A DNA stretch of 64,000 bases. Source: an uncultured Sporosarcina sp. (GTDB lineage Bacteria; Bacillota; Bacilli; Bacillales_A; Planococcaceae). The translations under genes and the position numbers were made by a program. Below, piece by piece: positions 43,141 to 52,081 of this stretch. Each line of letters begins with the position of its first letter. The first letter of the stretch is position 1. The notes beneath the pieces are model-generated. The model was given only the letters and a program-made list of their open reading frames with translations. It did not search any database and was not told the DNA's origin. The stretch covers positions 1-64,000 of the forward strand of contig CAOKMT010000010.1 of NCBI GenBank assembly GCA_948469885.1. The letters are read 5' to 3'.

Positions 43141-43216
43141 ATTGCGGTAAATCACAGTTTTTTCGACTAAGACCGCAATCAAATTTGCGGAAAATACTGT
43201 ACGAATTTCGGTGAAA
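43141..43216. repeat. CCGCAA/TTGCGG phased repeat, copy C
   Basis: GACCGCAATC, TTTGCGGAAAATACTGT and TTTCGGTGAAATGGA follow in the same order as after comA. The CGG words at 43188 and 43209 are 21 bases apart. Confidence 0.6.
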
Positions 43217-43383
43217 TGGAAGGTGAATTGTGGGATGATTGTAAATGTAAGGAATGTCCATGGAATTCTTTTACGTAAAAAAGTAGATAGTTTGGGGTGC
43301 AACACAGAACCTTAGGACAATTCCGGATTGTTTAGGAGTTGTCTGGGCACGTAAAACAGAAAAAGAAAGGCGGTTTGTATCGT

Positions 43384-43968
43384 ATGCAAACAGTATTAGG
43401 ACAATATTCATTCAGATTTGGAATTGTTTCATTTGTTTTTTCTTCTTTATTATTATCTAGTGTCTTGTGTTTTCCTGGAAGTAATGTGAAAGCGGAAGAA
43501 TTAAATCCGGGGATTGGAATTGTTGATAAAAATCAAATGCCAATTATAGACTGGGAACGAGAATGGGAAGCTATAGATTCAGGAAAGAAATATGAAGAAA
43601 ATGTTAACTTTTCATCAACTGAAGGTGAAGAAGGGGAGTTGGGAACTTTAGCTTTTCGATTATATGCGACAGGAAGTACGTCTATAAGTGCTGGGGGTAG
43701 CACCATGTCAAGTATAGGTAAGACTAGCGGGAAGGTGATTGGAACTGTAGTGACTGCTACAACAGCTTTAAGGGCAGACAAAGGGGCTGAAAGATATGCG
43801 CAAGGACCTACGAAAACTGCAATAGGCAAGCTTACTGCAACTTCTACGGCAACATTAAATAGGTATCCAGTGGTTGGTCCAGTGAACTATGAAGGTTTGA
43901 CTGTTCATTCTGCTACTAGATCTGGTTTTCTTTATGAAAAACGTTCAGCCATGACAGGCAGCTATTAA
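43384..43968 (+). CDS. Secreted protein of unknown function
   Basis: This 194-residue protein has a signal peptide (residues 12-32, hydrophobic, cleavage likely after NVKA) and a mature part with an acidic stretch (EEGELG) followed by a Ser/Thr/Ala/Gly-rich middle and a Tyr-containing C-terminus. I see no known domain. The ATG at 43384 follows AAAGAAAGGCGG. The gene is placed directly after the com locus and could be a com-regulated exoprotein, but no ComA box was identified. Confidence 0.68.
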   Translation: MQTVLGQYSFRFGIVSFVFSSLLLSSVLCFPGSNVKAEELNPGIGIVDKNQMPIIDWEREWEAIDSGKKYEENVNFSSTEGEEGELGTLAFRLYATGSTSISAGGSTMSSIGKTSGKVIGTVVTATTALRADKGAERYAQGPTKTAIGKLTATSTATLNRYPVVGPVNYEGLTVHSATRSGFLYEKRSAMTGSY

Positions 43969-44099
43969 ATGGGTATTGAGGTAACAATCTAATACTTCCT
44001 GATTGAGAATGCCTTTATTGAGAGTGTATAATGTAGAACATAAGAATAATGAAGAGGTGGAGTAATGAATTACTTCATCTCTTTTTAGGAAGGATTTTT

Positions 44100-45137
44100 A
44101 TGAAAAAAAATACACGTTTTTTACTTGTTTTTTGTTTGTTTTTTATTATTTCAGGTTGTTCAAGTAATCAAAATGAAGAGATAGCTGAAAAGAATTTAGT
44201 AGAAACTGATATAGAAATTTCAGAAGAAATGAACAACCTTGACAAATCATCTGAGTTTTTCGAATCGACGGAGACGTTCACGCAGGTTAAAGGTTTTCTT
44301 CCTGCCGATAATATTCTACGCTATGAACAAGTTCAAGACGAAGCTGTTGAGATTATTAAACTTGAAAAAGATGAAGATTTTATATCAGGAACGATTGTGT
44401 TAGAAAACAATACAGAAGAAAACATGTCTGTTCGAAGTTTGTTTTTTCAAGGCAATACAGAAGCAAAAGTTAAGTCGAGCAGCTCAAAAGAATGGGGTCC
44501 ATATATTGAATATGATGTACCTCCTAAAACAGCGATTACAATAAATGTACATATCGATTGGGATAAGAAGGGGATGCGGGAGCTATTGTTCTTTCCACTG
44601 GATTACACAGAAGAAATCGGCAGGTACGATGGGACAATGTTAAGTGCCGTCCGTTTTTTTGTAGCAGATACTGAGGCGGTAGCAAACAATGAAATGATTG
44701 AAGAGCAAGCCTTTGAGGTGGATGATATTGAAGAAGTTGAGGACTTTCTTTTAAGTCCTGTGTGGATAGATGAAGAAAAAGAAGAAGTTGCCTATCATAT
44801 TTCAAATAATGATTTGTTGACGGAAGAAAAAATAGCAGCCCTAAAGTTAAATGCCGTCCCATATGATACAACGATAGATGTCCTCTTGCTGGATGAAGTT
44901 GGCAATAGTTCACTGCTCAATCAAAATGTTCTTGTCCAAAAAGGTGAACCAACGATTTTGGAGTTTAGTTCGGAAGTTTTGAGTAGAATGAATGATGATA
45001 AAAATAAAAGTTTCATATTAATAATTAATAATCGTGGGGAAAATATGCTTGCCGATTTAAAAGCTTTAGATGAAAGAAAGAAGCCGTTTTTAACAAGTCA
45101 ACAAGCAGTTTTACAGTTTTATAAAAGTGAAGAGTAA
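44100..45137 (+). CDS. Lipoprotein of unknown function
   Basis: The product has 345 residues. A lipoprotein signal peptide ends at lipobox FIISGC (cysteine near residue 19), followed by an acidic linker and two beta-rich domains of about 120 residues each. The second domain begins near residue 220 (DFLLSPVWIDEEKEEVAYHI). The domains resemble Bacillales SLAP-type or immunoglobulin-like surface domains but the match is weak. The ATG at 44100 follows AGGAAGGATTTTT. Confidence 0.7.
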   Translation: MKKNTRFLLVFCLFFIISGCSSNQNEEIAEKNLVETDIEISEEMNNLDKSSEFFESTETFTQVKGFLPADNILRYEQVQDEAVEIIKLEKDEDFISGTIVLENNTEENMSVRSLFFQGNTEAKVKSSSSKEWGPYIEYDVPPKTAITINVHIDWDKKGMRELLFFPLDYTEEIGRYDGTMLSAVRFFVADTEAVANNEMIEEQAFEVDDIEEVEDFLLSPVWIDEEKEEVAYHISNNDLLTEEKIAALKLNAVPYDTTIDVLLLDEVGNSSLLNQNVLVQKGEPTILEFSSEVLSRMNDDKNKSFILIINNRGENMLADLKALDERKKPFLTSQQAVLQFYKSEE

Positions 45138-45793
45138 AATGATTTTTGCCTGCAGAAGGGAGCCCAGGGTGGATTCATTGTGAAAGAAAGTACCTGCGGA
45201 ACACATAATTCAGAGCTGTGCATCACAACTTGAGAAAAACTCCAAAATGTGTGGTGCACAGCGTTTAATGTAAAATAAGTCAAACGCTAAGAATATAGAT
45301 TTTTGGCCGCACAAAACCACAGCTTCTAATTGGTATTTATTTGAAACTCAACAATCACAGAACATTCTATAATGGTGTCCTTCCGCAACGGAAAGGTCTT
45401 GTGTTTTCATACCACAGGGATACATCCTATTTAATCTAAACTCTGTGCTTTTACGTTTTATCCGTATTTGTAGAACAAGACCTATAACGCTGTGCAACGG
45501 GGCACCCATGATCAATGTGGTCTACGCTCCGGAAAGGCGCCTTTTTCATTTGATTTACTACCGATCATGATGAATACTTCCCATTACTTTTCGCACGACA
45601 AAATGACGAATCCGAATCACTTTTATGTTCGAAGAGGCTATAAATATAACTTTCCTTGTCCGCAATGGTTACTATCAATATCCAATTGAGGCGTGCCTGG
45701 CAGCACACAAATGGAGAGCACTTCTGGATCGCTCTCAATTTGTGTGATATACACGACCTTTTTTATTGCCAGCCAAGTAGAGTAGGAAACTGT
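45138..45793. other. 656-bp gap without a recognisable gene
   Basis: No convincing ORF with a ribosome site is seen on either strand. The gap holds two hairpins: GCTGTGCATCACA/TGTGGTGCACAGC (45215-45262, no T run) and CACACAAAT-GAGAGC/GCTCTC-ATTTGTGTG (45704-45746, one mismatch pair). Composition changes along it, which suggests old insertion debris, but I could not identify an insertion sequence. Confidence 0.5.
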
Positions 45794-46841
45794 TCAACCC
45801 ATCTTTTGCTGGAGTTCATAAACCTGTTCTCTAGATAGACCTGATAAGCGAACGACGGTTTCGATATCGAAACCTTCTTTAAGCATCCGTTCGGCAGTGC
45901 TTTGCAGACCTTCTTGTCGTCCTTCTTGTTTTCCTTCTTGCCTTCCTTCTTGTCTGCCTTTTAATCGCGCTTCCCGTTCCGCTTCTTGCAGTCGTAATTC
46001 TGCTTCCCGTATTGCAGCTTCTTGATCTAAAACATGTTTCAGTCTTGCTTCATAAGCTAAAACTTCTTCCTGCGTGCTGCTTAATGTTTCCCAGCTTTCG
46101 AAGGCTGCGTGGAGTGTTTCATCGTTCATGGCGATCTCCTCGGGCCCGCACGACGCGGGTCATGCAGACGTTGCCGCAGGAAGCGGCGATTTTAGTCTGC
46201 CTTCCTTTAGTGAAAATATCTTCGTACACTTTAAGATCTCGCTGATCGACAACTCCAAGTAATAAGAGCCATCTTGCAAGTACATCGTCCCATGGGTTCA
46301 ATTGATCGGTTTTCCAATCACGTAAAAGCTTTGGCATTTCAATAAAGTGGAATTCCATGACGTCGGTCAACTGAAACTTTTCTTGATCTTCGTATAGGTG
46401 ATAAGTGGTGTGAAAACGATTTGTTTGGTCAAATATCGAGAAGTTCAAGATGTTAATGGCGATGACAGAATGCAACTCCCGATAGCCCATTGTGGGTTTC
46501 ATCGGTGAACGGTAGACACCTGCCCAGTAATAAATCGAACGTTTAATCATATTGTATGGATTGGAAAATTGGATTTCTACATTAATCCATTCATCGGCAT
46601 TGGTCACAACCAATAAATCAAGCCTGGATTGTTTATCTTCCCGGTGCTCACCACCTGCTTCTGTATTTGCAAAAGCGATATCCTTGATTCGGTCACGGCC
46701 CGTCTTTTGTAAGATGGCATTTAGAAAAACAACGGTGATTTCTTTATTCTTTTCACTGCCAAACAACTGTTTAAACGCATAGTCAATTTTTAAATCCATC
46801 AGCTTTTCAAGGGGAAGTCGTTTCAACACTTTCGAGCGCAT
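45794..46841 (-). pseudogene. rpn: Rpn-family PD-(D/E)XK nuclease, split by a small repeat
   Basis: The gene is of the recombination-promoting nuclease/putative transposase family. The N-terminal part (46841 down to about 46207) has MDLKIDYAFKQLFG and the catalytic SRLDLLVVT and WINVEIQFSN. The C-terminal part (46138 down to 45794) has MNDETLHAAFESWE, a QEGRQEGKQEG repeat and EGFDIETVVRLSGLS. The two halves are in different frames and are separated by a 66-base structured insert (46141-46206); without it the usual VYEDI...EEIAMNDE junction is restored in type. Two separate products of 240 and 111 residues could still be made. Confidence 0.8.
46141..46206 (-). repeat. Dispersed structured repeat type 2, copy 2 (in rpn)
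   Basis: Read on the minus strand: GAAGGCAGACTAA, a stem GCAGAC/GTCTGC enclosing TCGCCGC/GCGGCAA-type pairing, then ATGACC and a CCCGC/GCGGG hairpin. It aligns with 3515-3582. It is more GC-rich than the rpn gene it interrupts. Confidence 0.7.
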
Positions 46842-46954
46842 ACGCGAACCACCTGCTTTCCTGATGCTTTTATTGTCTTAATTATAGCATAACTCTGTAC
46901 ACTAATCTGTATCTTGGCATTGCACTTGGTAACGCGAAAATTTTTGTTTACTCA

Positions 46955-47022
46955 TTGACACAGTCCCTAAATATCCGTACACTTTAATTGATTTAATGAT
47001 TAAAGTATTTAGTGATTAAAGT
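46955..47022 (+). promoter_or_regulatory. marR promoter with overlapping operator
   Basis: TTGACA (46955-46960) and TACACT (46978-46983) are 17 bases apart. From the -10 onwards there is an inverted repeat ACTTTAAT (46981) / ATTAAAGT (46999) and a further ATTAAAGT at 47015. Binding of the MarR product here would give self-repression. Confidence 0.72.
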
Positions 47023-47041
47023 TGTTGAGAGGAGGAATTGA

Positions 47042-47473
47042 ATGGGTAGGGAAAGTAGCTTTCATGAGTTTGAAAAATTGTTCTGGCAATTATCAAGAAA
47101 AATGGAACATCTATGGAAAGATATTTATGCGAAAACCTTTCCTGGATCACAATCACGTATTATGTATTTGCTTGAACAAAGTGGGCCAAAGAAGATGTCC
47201 GAGTTGGCGGGTTCTTTACATATTACTGCTGGAGCTGTTACAACCGCTTCGAATCAACTGATCGAACATGGCTATATTACCCGATTCCGAGATAAACAAG
47301 ATCGAAGAGTTGTCCACTTAGAGTTGACGGAAAAAGGGAGAACCACACTCAAGGCATTACAAAGCGAGGGGCGAGAAATGATGAGAATTGTATTCGGTGA
47401 TATCTCTGATTCCGATATAAAGCGGTTGACTACCATTTTTGAGCAAGCCTCTACTAATATAGAGAAAATGTAA
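47042..47473 (+). CDS. MarR-family transcriptional regulator
   Basis: This 143-residue winged-helix regulator has the recognition region MSELAGSLHITAGAVTTASNQLIEHGYI (in parts, about 53-80) and the wing DKQDRRVVHLELTEKGR near 90. MarR proteins repress efflux or stress genes until a small ligand binds. It precedes an MFS exporter on the same strand, separated by the phased-repeat array. The ATG at 47042 follows GAGAGGAGGAATTGA. Confidence 0.92.
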   Translation: MGRESSFHEFEKLFWQLSRKMEHLWKDIYAKTFPGSQSRIMYLLEQSGPKKMSELAGSLHITAGAVTTASNQLIEHGYITRFRDKQDRRVVHLELTEKGRTTLKALQSEGREMMRIVFGDISDSDIKRLTTIFEQASTNIEKM

Positions 47474-47524
47474 AGCAGGGGGAACAAAAATGCCGGGTAG
47501 ACAGTGGGGAATTGGATAGGGACG

Positions 47525-48020
47525 TTGGACATGAGTACTTCTCCATTGGCACTTTTTTCTGTGGTTGTAGAAACGGACTGGCTCGTTGGACGATCTTCTT
47601 GATTCGTTGGAGAATCCTACGCTGCGGTTGGAGATAGACGCTTCTTCGTTGGAAAACGATTCCGCCGTAGGACTATCTAGTTGGCTCGTTGGACGATCTT
47701 CTTGATTCGTTGGAGAATCCCACGCTGCGGTTGGAGATAGGCGCTTCTCCGTTGGAACACGCCTCTGCCGTTGGACGATCTGTTTGGCTCGTTGGACGAT
47801 CTTCTTGATTCGTTGGAGAATCCTACGCTGCGGTTGGAGATAGACGCTTCTTCGTTGGAAAACGATTCCGCCGTAGGACTATCTAGTTGGCTCGTTGGAC
47901 GATCTTCTTGATTCGTTGGAGAATCCCACGTTGCCGTTGGAAATAGACGCTTCTCCGTTGGCACACGCCTCCGCTGTTGGACGATCTAGCACATAGGTTG
48001 GAAAACCTCCAATGGCGTTG
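47525..48020. repeat. 21-base phased GTTGGA array with 103-base super-period
   Basis: The word CGTTGGA (TTGG at 47586, 47607, 47628, 47649, then TAGG at 47668) is spaced 21, 21, 21 and 19 bases. The next cycles begin at 47689, 47792, 47895 and 47998, so the whole pattern repeats every 103 bases, four times. Cycles 1 and 3 are almost identical, as are 2 and 4. Partial units extend to 47525 on the left and 48018 on the right. There is no ORF, no cas gene and no unique spacer. It lies between marR and its likely MFS partner. Confidence 0.92.
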
Positions 48021-48048
48021 ACAACACTCAAATTGACGGAAGGACGTG

Positions 48049-49221
48049 ATGAACATTCATAAAATGCTAAAACCGACGATTTTATCGATTGGAATGGCGA
48101 CAGTGATGGCTGGCGCTGCGATTTCACCTGCACTTGGACTCATTGCTAAAGCTTTTCCTCAAGCGAGTCCAACGATGATTAAACTCGTGTTAACTGCTCC
48201 TTCCATCATGATTATTCCATTTTCTTTTCTATCCAGTTATTTGACGTCCAAACTAACGAAACGGACGATTATCTTGATTGGATTGTGCATTTATTTAATT
48301 GGGGGGATTGGTCCACAATTTGTGCCAAACATTGAATTATTATTAGGCTTGCGCTTAATTTTAGGGGCTGGGGTTGGGCTTGTGATGCCATTATCTATGT
48401 CACTGATCAATGATTACTTCACAGGAAGAGAACGAACGAAAATGATGGGCTACAACTCTGCATTTAGTAATCTCGGTGGTATTTTCACGATGTTATTAGC
48501 GGGGTGGCTGGCAACGTTTGGCTGGCGTGTCCCATTTAATGTGTACTTTTTAGGACTGATCATCTTCGTCTTGATTTTCTTCTTTTTACCAAAAGGAGAA
48601 ATCCAAAAACCGCAACAACATGAACAGAAATCCAAATTACCATTCGCGGTGTATGGGTATGCATTAGCCATGGGCGGTATTATGTTGGCTTATTATTCGA
48701 TTGCAACAAACATCGCATTATATTTGGAACAAAGTCATTTAGGCGGAGCGACACTTGCTGGAACAGTCGTATCTTTCACAACCGTCGGCGGCATGATTAC
48801 GAGCTTGTTGCTTGTACAGATTGAAGTGGCATTGAAAAAATTTATCATCCCGGTCATGCTTTTTGGGATGGGGTGCGCTTTTCTCATATTAACATTCACG
48901 CATAGTGTCCCGCTCGTCATTGTTAGTGTTTGTTTGGTTGGGTTTGGACAAGGTGCTTTATTTCCAACGATTGTTCTAAAAGCACTCGATCGTGTCCCTT
49001 TTCATCAAGCTGACCAAGCGATCGCCATGACATCTAGCTGTACGTTTTTGGGGCAATTCTTATCGCCAATTGTACTGGATGCAATTGGCGGTCTAGCCAA
49101 TCAAACGGGCATTCGATTTCAATACGGTATGCTCTCTGTTTCCATCCTGATGATTGTGATCATCAGTACGATTATGATACGGCGGTCCAATAAACGGATG
49201 TTGTCATCTAGTGAATCGTAA
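48049..49221 (+). CDS. MFS transporter, probable efflux
   Basis: The product has 390 residues and twelve membrane segments. Loop 2-3 motif A is degenerate (SSYLTSKLTKRTIILIG), and motif C-like LRLILGAGVGLVMPLSM is near residue 105, which fits 12-TM drug exporters. The ATG at 48049 has GGAAGGA 4-5 bases upstream; a GTG is one codon earlier. With marR upstream it forms the usual regulator-exporter pair, interrupted by the repeat array. Substrate unknown. Confidence 0.9.
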   Translation: MNIHKMLKPTILSIGMATVMAGAAISPALGLIAKAFPQASPTMIKLVLTAPSIMIIPFSFLSSYLTSKLTKRTIILIGLCIYLIGGIGPQFVPNIELLLGLRLILGAGVGLVMPLSMSLINDYFTGRERTKMMGYNSAFSNLGGIFTMLLAGWLATFGWRVPFNVYFLGLIIFVLIFFFLPKGEIQKPQQHEQKSKLPFAVYGYALAMGGIMLAYYSIATNIALYLEQSHLGGATLAGTVVSFTTVGGMITSLLLVQIEVALKKFIIPVMLFGMGCAFLILTFTHSVPLVIVSVCLVGFGQGALFPTIVLKALDRVPFHQADQAIAMTSSCTFLGQFLSPIVLDAIGGLANQTGIRFQYGMLSVSILMIVIISTIMIRRSNKRMLSSSES

Positions 49222-49321
49222 TATTAAAGGTGTGATTTAGCTGCTCTTTTTATTTCCAGATTCTTTGCTTTGCGAATAGAACTGCTGCTTTTGCAAATGC
49301 TGAATCGAAGAGGTGAAAAGT

Positions 49322-49864
49322 TTGTATAAAAAAATCACGACTTGGTTGTTGACTATTTCGCTTTTCTGTATGGTTCAGAATGTAAAGGCAGAAAGTGGAC
49401 ATGAAAGTTTCGAAAAATTTCTCTGGGAGATTGGTTATCAAGAAATCTCGGCCGCGCTTCAGAAAAGTGAAAAACATTTTAAACGGTCGATGGCTTTACC
49501 GACGCAATTGCCGCCAGTTGCTTTTACGCACAGTTTTGGCAGGTTCAACAATCTGGAAGGGAAAGCAAATGACGATTTTGAAGTGGTTTTCATTAACCTT
49601 AATTCTCCCCAACACCATTATAAAATTCAAATCAAGCCAATTGACTATCGTTTGGAATTCAAAGAGGGAGACATCGACCAAAAATTTACATTGAAAGATG
49701 GAAGCGATGCATTATTCATTCGTAAGAAGTTATTAGGATTTTATCTCTTGGTTTTTGAAAATGATGGCTGGCAGTATGTGCTATCAATAGATAAAAGAAT
49801 TGCTGACCAGGTCACACCGGAAGTCCTTGTGAGTATCGCCAATTCGGTGAAACCAAAACAATAA
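49322..49864 (+). CDS. Secreted protein of unknown function
   Basis: This protein of about 180 residues has a signal peptide (hydrophobic residues 6-20, cleavage probably after VKA) and a mature domain with KHFKRSMALPTQLPPVAFTH (about residue 50) and FTLKDGSDALFIRKK. I do not recognise it. The TTG at 49322 has GAGGTG 6 bases upstream; a GTG at 49313 lies inside that site and is less likely. A strong hairpin follows the gene. Confidence 0.7.
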   Translation: MYKKITTWLLTISLFCMVQNVKAESGHESFEKFLWEIGYQEISAALQKSEKHFKRSMALPTQLPPVAFTHSFGRFNNLEGKANDDFEVVFINLNSPQHHYKIQIKPIDYRLEFKEGDIDQKFTLKDGSDALFIRKKLLGFYLLVFENDGWQYVLSIDKRIADQVTPEVLVSIANSVKPKQ

Positions 49865-49871
49865 AAGCTGG

Positions 49872-49911
49872 ATGCCAAGTATCGCCACGAATGGATGGCG
49901 ATACTTGGCAT
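49872..49911. terminator. Bidirectional hairpin between convergent genes
   Basis: A perfect 16-bp stem (ATGCCAAGTATCGCCA/TGGCGATACTTGGCAT) with an 8-base loop lies between the secreted-protein gene and the fatty acid transporter gene. T runs are short on both sides, but the stem strength favours termination. Confidence 0.7.
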
Positions 49912-49924
49912 TATTAGTAGTTGT

Positions 49925-51244
49925 TTAAAAGAAAAACAAGCCTACACTAATAATGACACCACTTAGCAATAGAACGAATACACAGTATCCCATGATGTCT
50001 TTCGCACGCAGTCCTGCGATTGCGAGTGCAGGCAAGGCCCAGAAAGGTTGGATCATGTTCGTCCATGCATCGCCCCATGCGATGGCCATTGCGGTTTTTG
50101 AATAGCTGACACCAAGAGTTTGTGCAGCTTCTAGCATAATCGGCGCTTGCACCGCCCATTGACCGCCACCCGACGGCACGAAGAAGTTGACGATGCCCGC
50201 CGCGTAAAAAGAAAATAGCGGGAAAGTCGCCTCTGTGGAAATGGTGACGAACCATTCGGAAATGACCCCGGCGAGTCCAGAAGCGACCATCATACCCATA
50301 ATGCCCGCGTAAAACGGAAATTGAAAGATAATACCACCCGCCGTTTTGATGGCCGTGGCGATGGCAGCGAGAAATTGTTTCGGTGTCCCGTGAAAAATGA
50401 TGCCAAGTATGAAGAAAATCAAGTTGACGATATTCAAATTCAGATCAAAGCCATTCGTTGCAAAATGATGAATGAGATAAACGAGTCCGAGCGCGCCGAT
50501 CAACATCGAAAGTAAGACGCTTCTTTCCAATCTGTCAGCGGGTGTGAGCGATTCTTCTGCTGTTGCGGCGATCGCGACTTCTTCTTCCAACAGCTTCGGT
50601 TCGATCGAAAATGTTTCTTCAGGCTTTGGCATCATCAAGCGGTTCAACAGTGGTACACAAATGACAAGTGCAATGACAATGACTAAGTTATACGTTGAAA
50701 AAAGCGTTTCGGCTGTTGGCACAACACCCATGATATCGGCAAAAGGATGATCCGCCGTTGCAATGGATAAAGGAATCGAGCCGGCAAGCCCACCATGCCA
50801 AACGATAAAACCTGAGTAAGCGCTTGCAATTAACAGACGGTAATCGACCGTCGTCACTTTCTTTGCGATTTCTTTCGCAAAAAGTGCGCCGATGACTAGA
50901 CCGAATCCCCAGTTGATCCAGCAAGCAATCAGTGAAACAACGGTTACAAGTAAAATTGCGGAGCCGGGTGATTTTGCTGCACCGGCAAGCGTACTTAAAA
51001 GCTTCTTGAAAACGGGACTGATGGCAAGTACATAGCCCGCGACGAGCACAACGACCATTTGCATTGTAAAGGACAATAATTCCCAGAAGCCGTCTCCCCA
51101 ATAGACGACCATGTCAAGAGGACTTGAACTTGTGAACCCTATGCCCAGTGCGAAGACGAGCAATGTCAGCAGGGCGACGAAAACATAAGGATCCGGCAAA
51201 TAACGCTCCATAATGTAGTTCGACCATCTTGTTAGTAATTTCAT
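49925..51244 (-). CDS. Short-chain fatty acid transporter, AtoE family
   Basis: This 439-residue membrane protein of the AtoE family takes up short-chain fatty acids such as acetoacetate or butyrate. Landmarks are YIMERYLPDPYVFVALLT near residue 12, CWINWGFGLVIGALFAKEIA near 108, HGGLAGSIPLSIAT near 150 and the C-terminal FFVPSGGGQWAVQAPIML near 370. The start is ATG at 51244. No acyl-CoA transferase gene is adjacent, unlike in the E. coli ato operon. Confidence 0.93.
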   Translation of the reverse strand: MKLLTRWSNYIMERYLPDPYVFVALLTLLVFALGIGFTSSSPLDMVVYWGDGFWELLSFTMQMVVVLVAGYVLAISPVFKKLLSTLAGAAKSPGSAILLVTVVSLIACWINWGFGLVIGALFAKEIAKKVTTVDYRLLIASAYSGFIVWHGGLAGSIPLSIATADHPFADIMGVVPTAETLFSTYNLVIVIALVICVPLLNRLMMPKPEETFSIEPKLLEEEVAIAATAEESLTPADRLERSVLLSMLIGALGLVYLIHHFATNGFDLNLNIVNLIFFILGIIFHGTPKQFLAAIATAIKTAGGIIFQFPFYAGIMGMMVASGLAGVISEWFVTISTEATFPLFSFYAAGIVNFFVPSGGGQWAVQAPIMLEAAQTLGVSYSKTAMAIAWGDAWTNMIQPFWALPALAIAGLRAKDIMGYCVFVLLLSGVIISVGLFFF

Positions 51245-51401
51245 CTGAATACCCCCTCGTGAATTCTCTTCTCACTTACATTTTAAACTATTCCGGCTAT
51301 TCAATCGACATTTTTTGTAAAACTTTTCAGTAATTTGGAAAAGTTTTGGAGGGAAGGGAGGAGGAAAAGATGTTATTCACTGTTGAATCAAGTTAGAACA
51401 A

Positions 51402-51436
51402 CAAAAAGCCGCCCCCAAATTAATGGCGGGGCGGCT
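51402..51436 (-). terminator. Terminator of the lia operon
   Basis: On the minus strand AGCCGCCCC pairs with GGGGCGGCT and is followed by TTTTTG, a few bases after the liaR stop codon. Confidence 0.82.
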
Positions 51437-51442
51437 CCATTT

Positions 51443-52081
51443 CTAATCTTTCTCGACCAATCCATGTTGAAAGGCGTAGATGACGGCTTGGGTGCGGTCT
51501 TGCACTTCCAATTTGGACAGGATGTGGCTGACGTGGGTTTTTACTGTTTTCAAGGCGATGAACAGTTCGTCTGCGATGTCTTGGTTTGTTTTTCCTTCAG
51601 CGAGGAGCAGTAAGACTTCTAATTCCCGCTCCGTCAACTCATCATGGAGCATCGGATCGTTTCCGGTCCGCATTCGTTGCATCATTTTTGTTGTCACTTC
51701 GGGCTCAAGTACAGTTTGTCCTTTTAATGTTTCCCGAATTGCATCGGCAATGCGTTTTGCATTCGATGTTTTTAATATATAGCTAATGGCACCTGCTTCA
51801 AGGGCGGGATACACTTTGTCGTCGTCCAAAAAACTGGTCACAACCATGATTTTCGCTTCGGGCCATTCGTCGATAATGGCTTTTGTCGCTTCTGCACCAC
51901 TCATTTCGGGCATGACCATATCCATCAATATAATATCCGGACGCAGCTCTAGCGCTTTTTGGATCGCTTCTTGCCCATTTTCGGCTTCGCCGACGACTTC
52001 CATATCCGGTTGGATTTGCAAATAGGCGGAAACGCCGATGCGTACCATTTCGTGATCATCGACGAGCAACACTTTAATCAT
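51443..52081 (-). CDS. liaR: LiaR-like NarL-family response regulator
   Basis: The product is a 212-residue regulator: receiver with DDHEMVR at 8-14, phospho-acceptor near 54 in [14 protein letters not shown] and Lys in [11 protein letters not shown] near 104; LuxR-type HTH with [24 protein letters not shown] near 155 (in part). It matches LiaR/VraR of Bacillales, the output of a system that responds to lipid II-cycle antibiotics. It overlaps liaS by 8 bases and is the last gene of the liaF-liaS-liaR group. Confidence 0.9.
   Translation of the reverse strand: MIKVLLVDDHEMVRIGVSAYLQIQPDMEVVGEAENGQEAIQKALELRPDIILMDMVMPEMSGAEATKAIIDEWPEAKIMVVTSFLDDDKVYPALEAGAISYILKTSNAKRIADAIRETLKGQTVLEPEVTTKMMQRMRTGNDPMLHDELTERELEVLLLLAEGKTNQDIADELFIALKTVKTHVSHILSKLEVQDRTQAVIYAFQHGLVEKD

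Noticed and set aside
45138..45793. An insertion sequence remnant
   Set aside because: Two hairpins and a composition change are seen, but no transposase motif, no terminal repeat pair and no target duplication could be shown.
46141..46841. Programmed frameshift joining the two rpn parts
   Set aside because: The two parts are separated by a foreign structured segment shared with another locus, so insertion explains the break better than recoding.
47525..48020. A CRISPR array
   Set aside because: The unit is 21 bases, the sequences between words are themselves repeated in the 103-base cycle, and there are no unique spacers and no cas genes.
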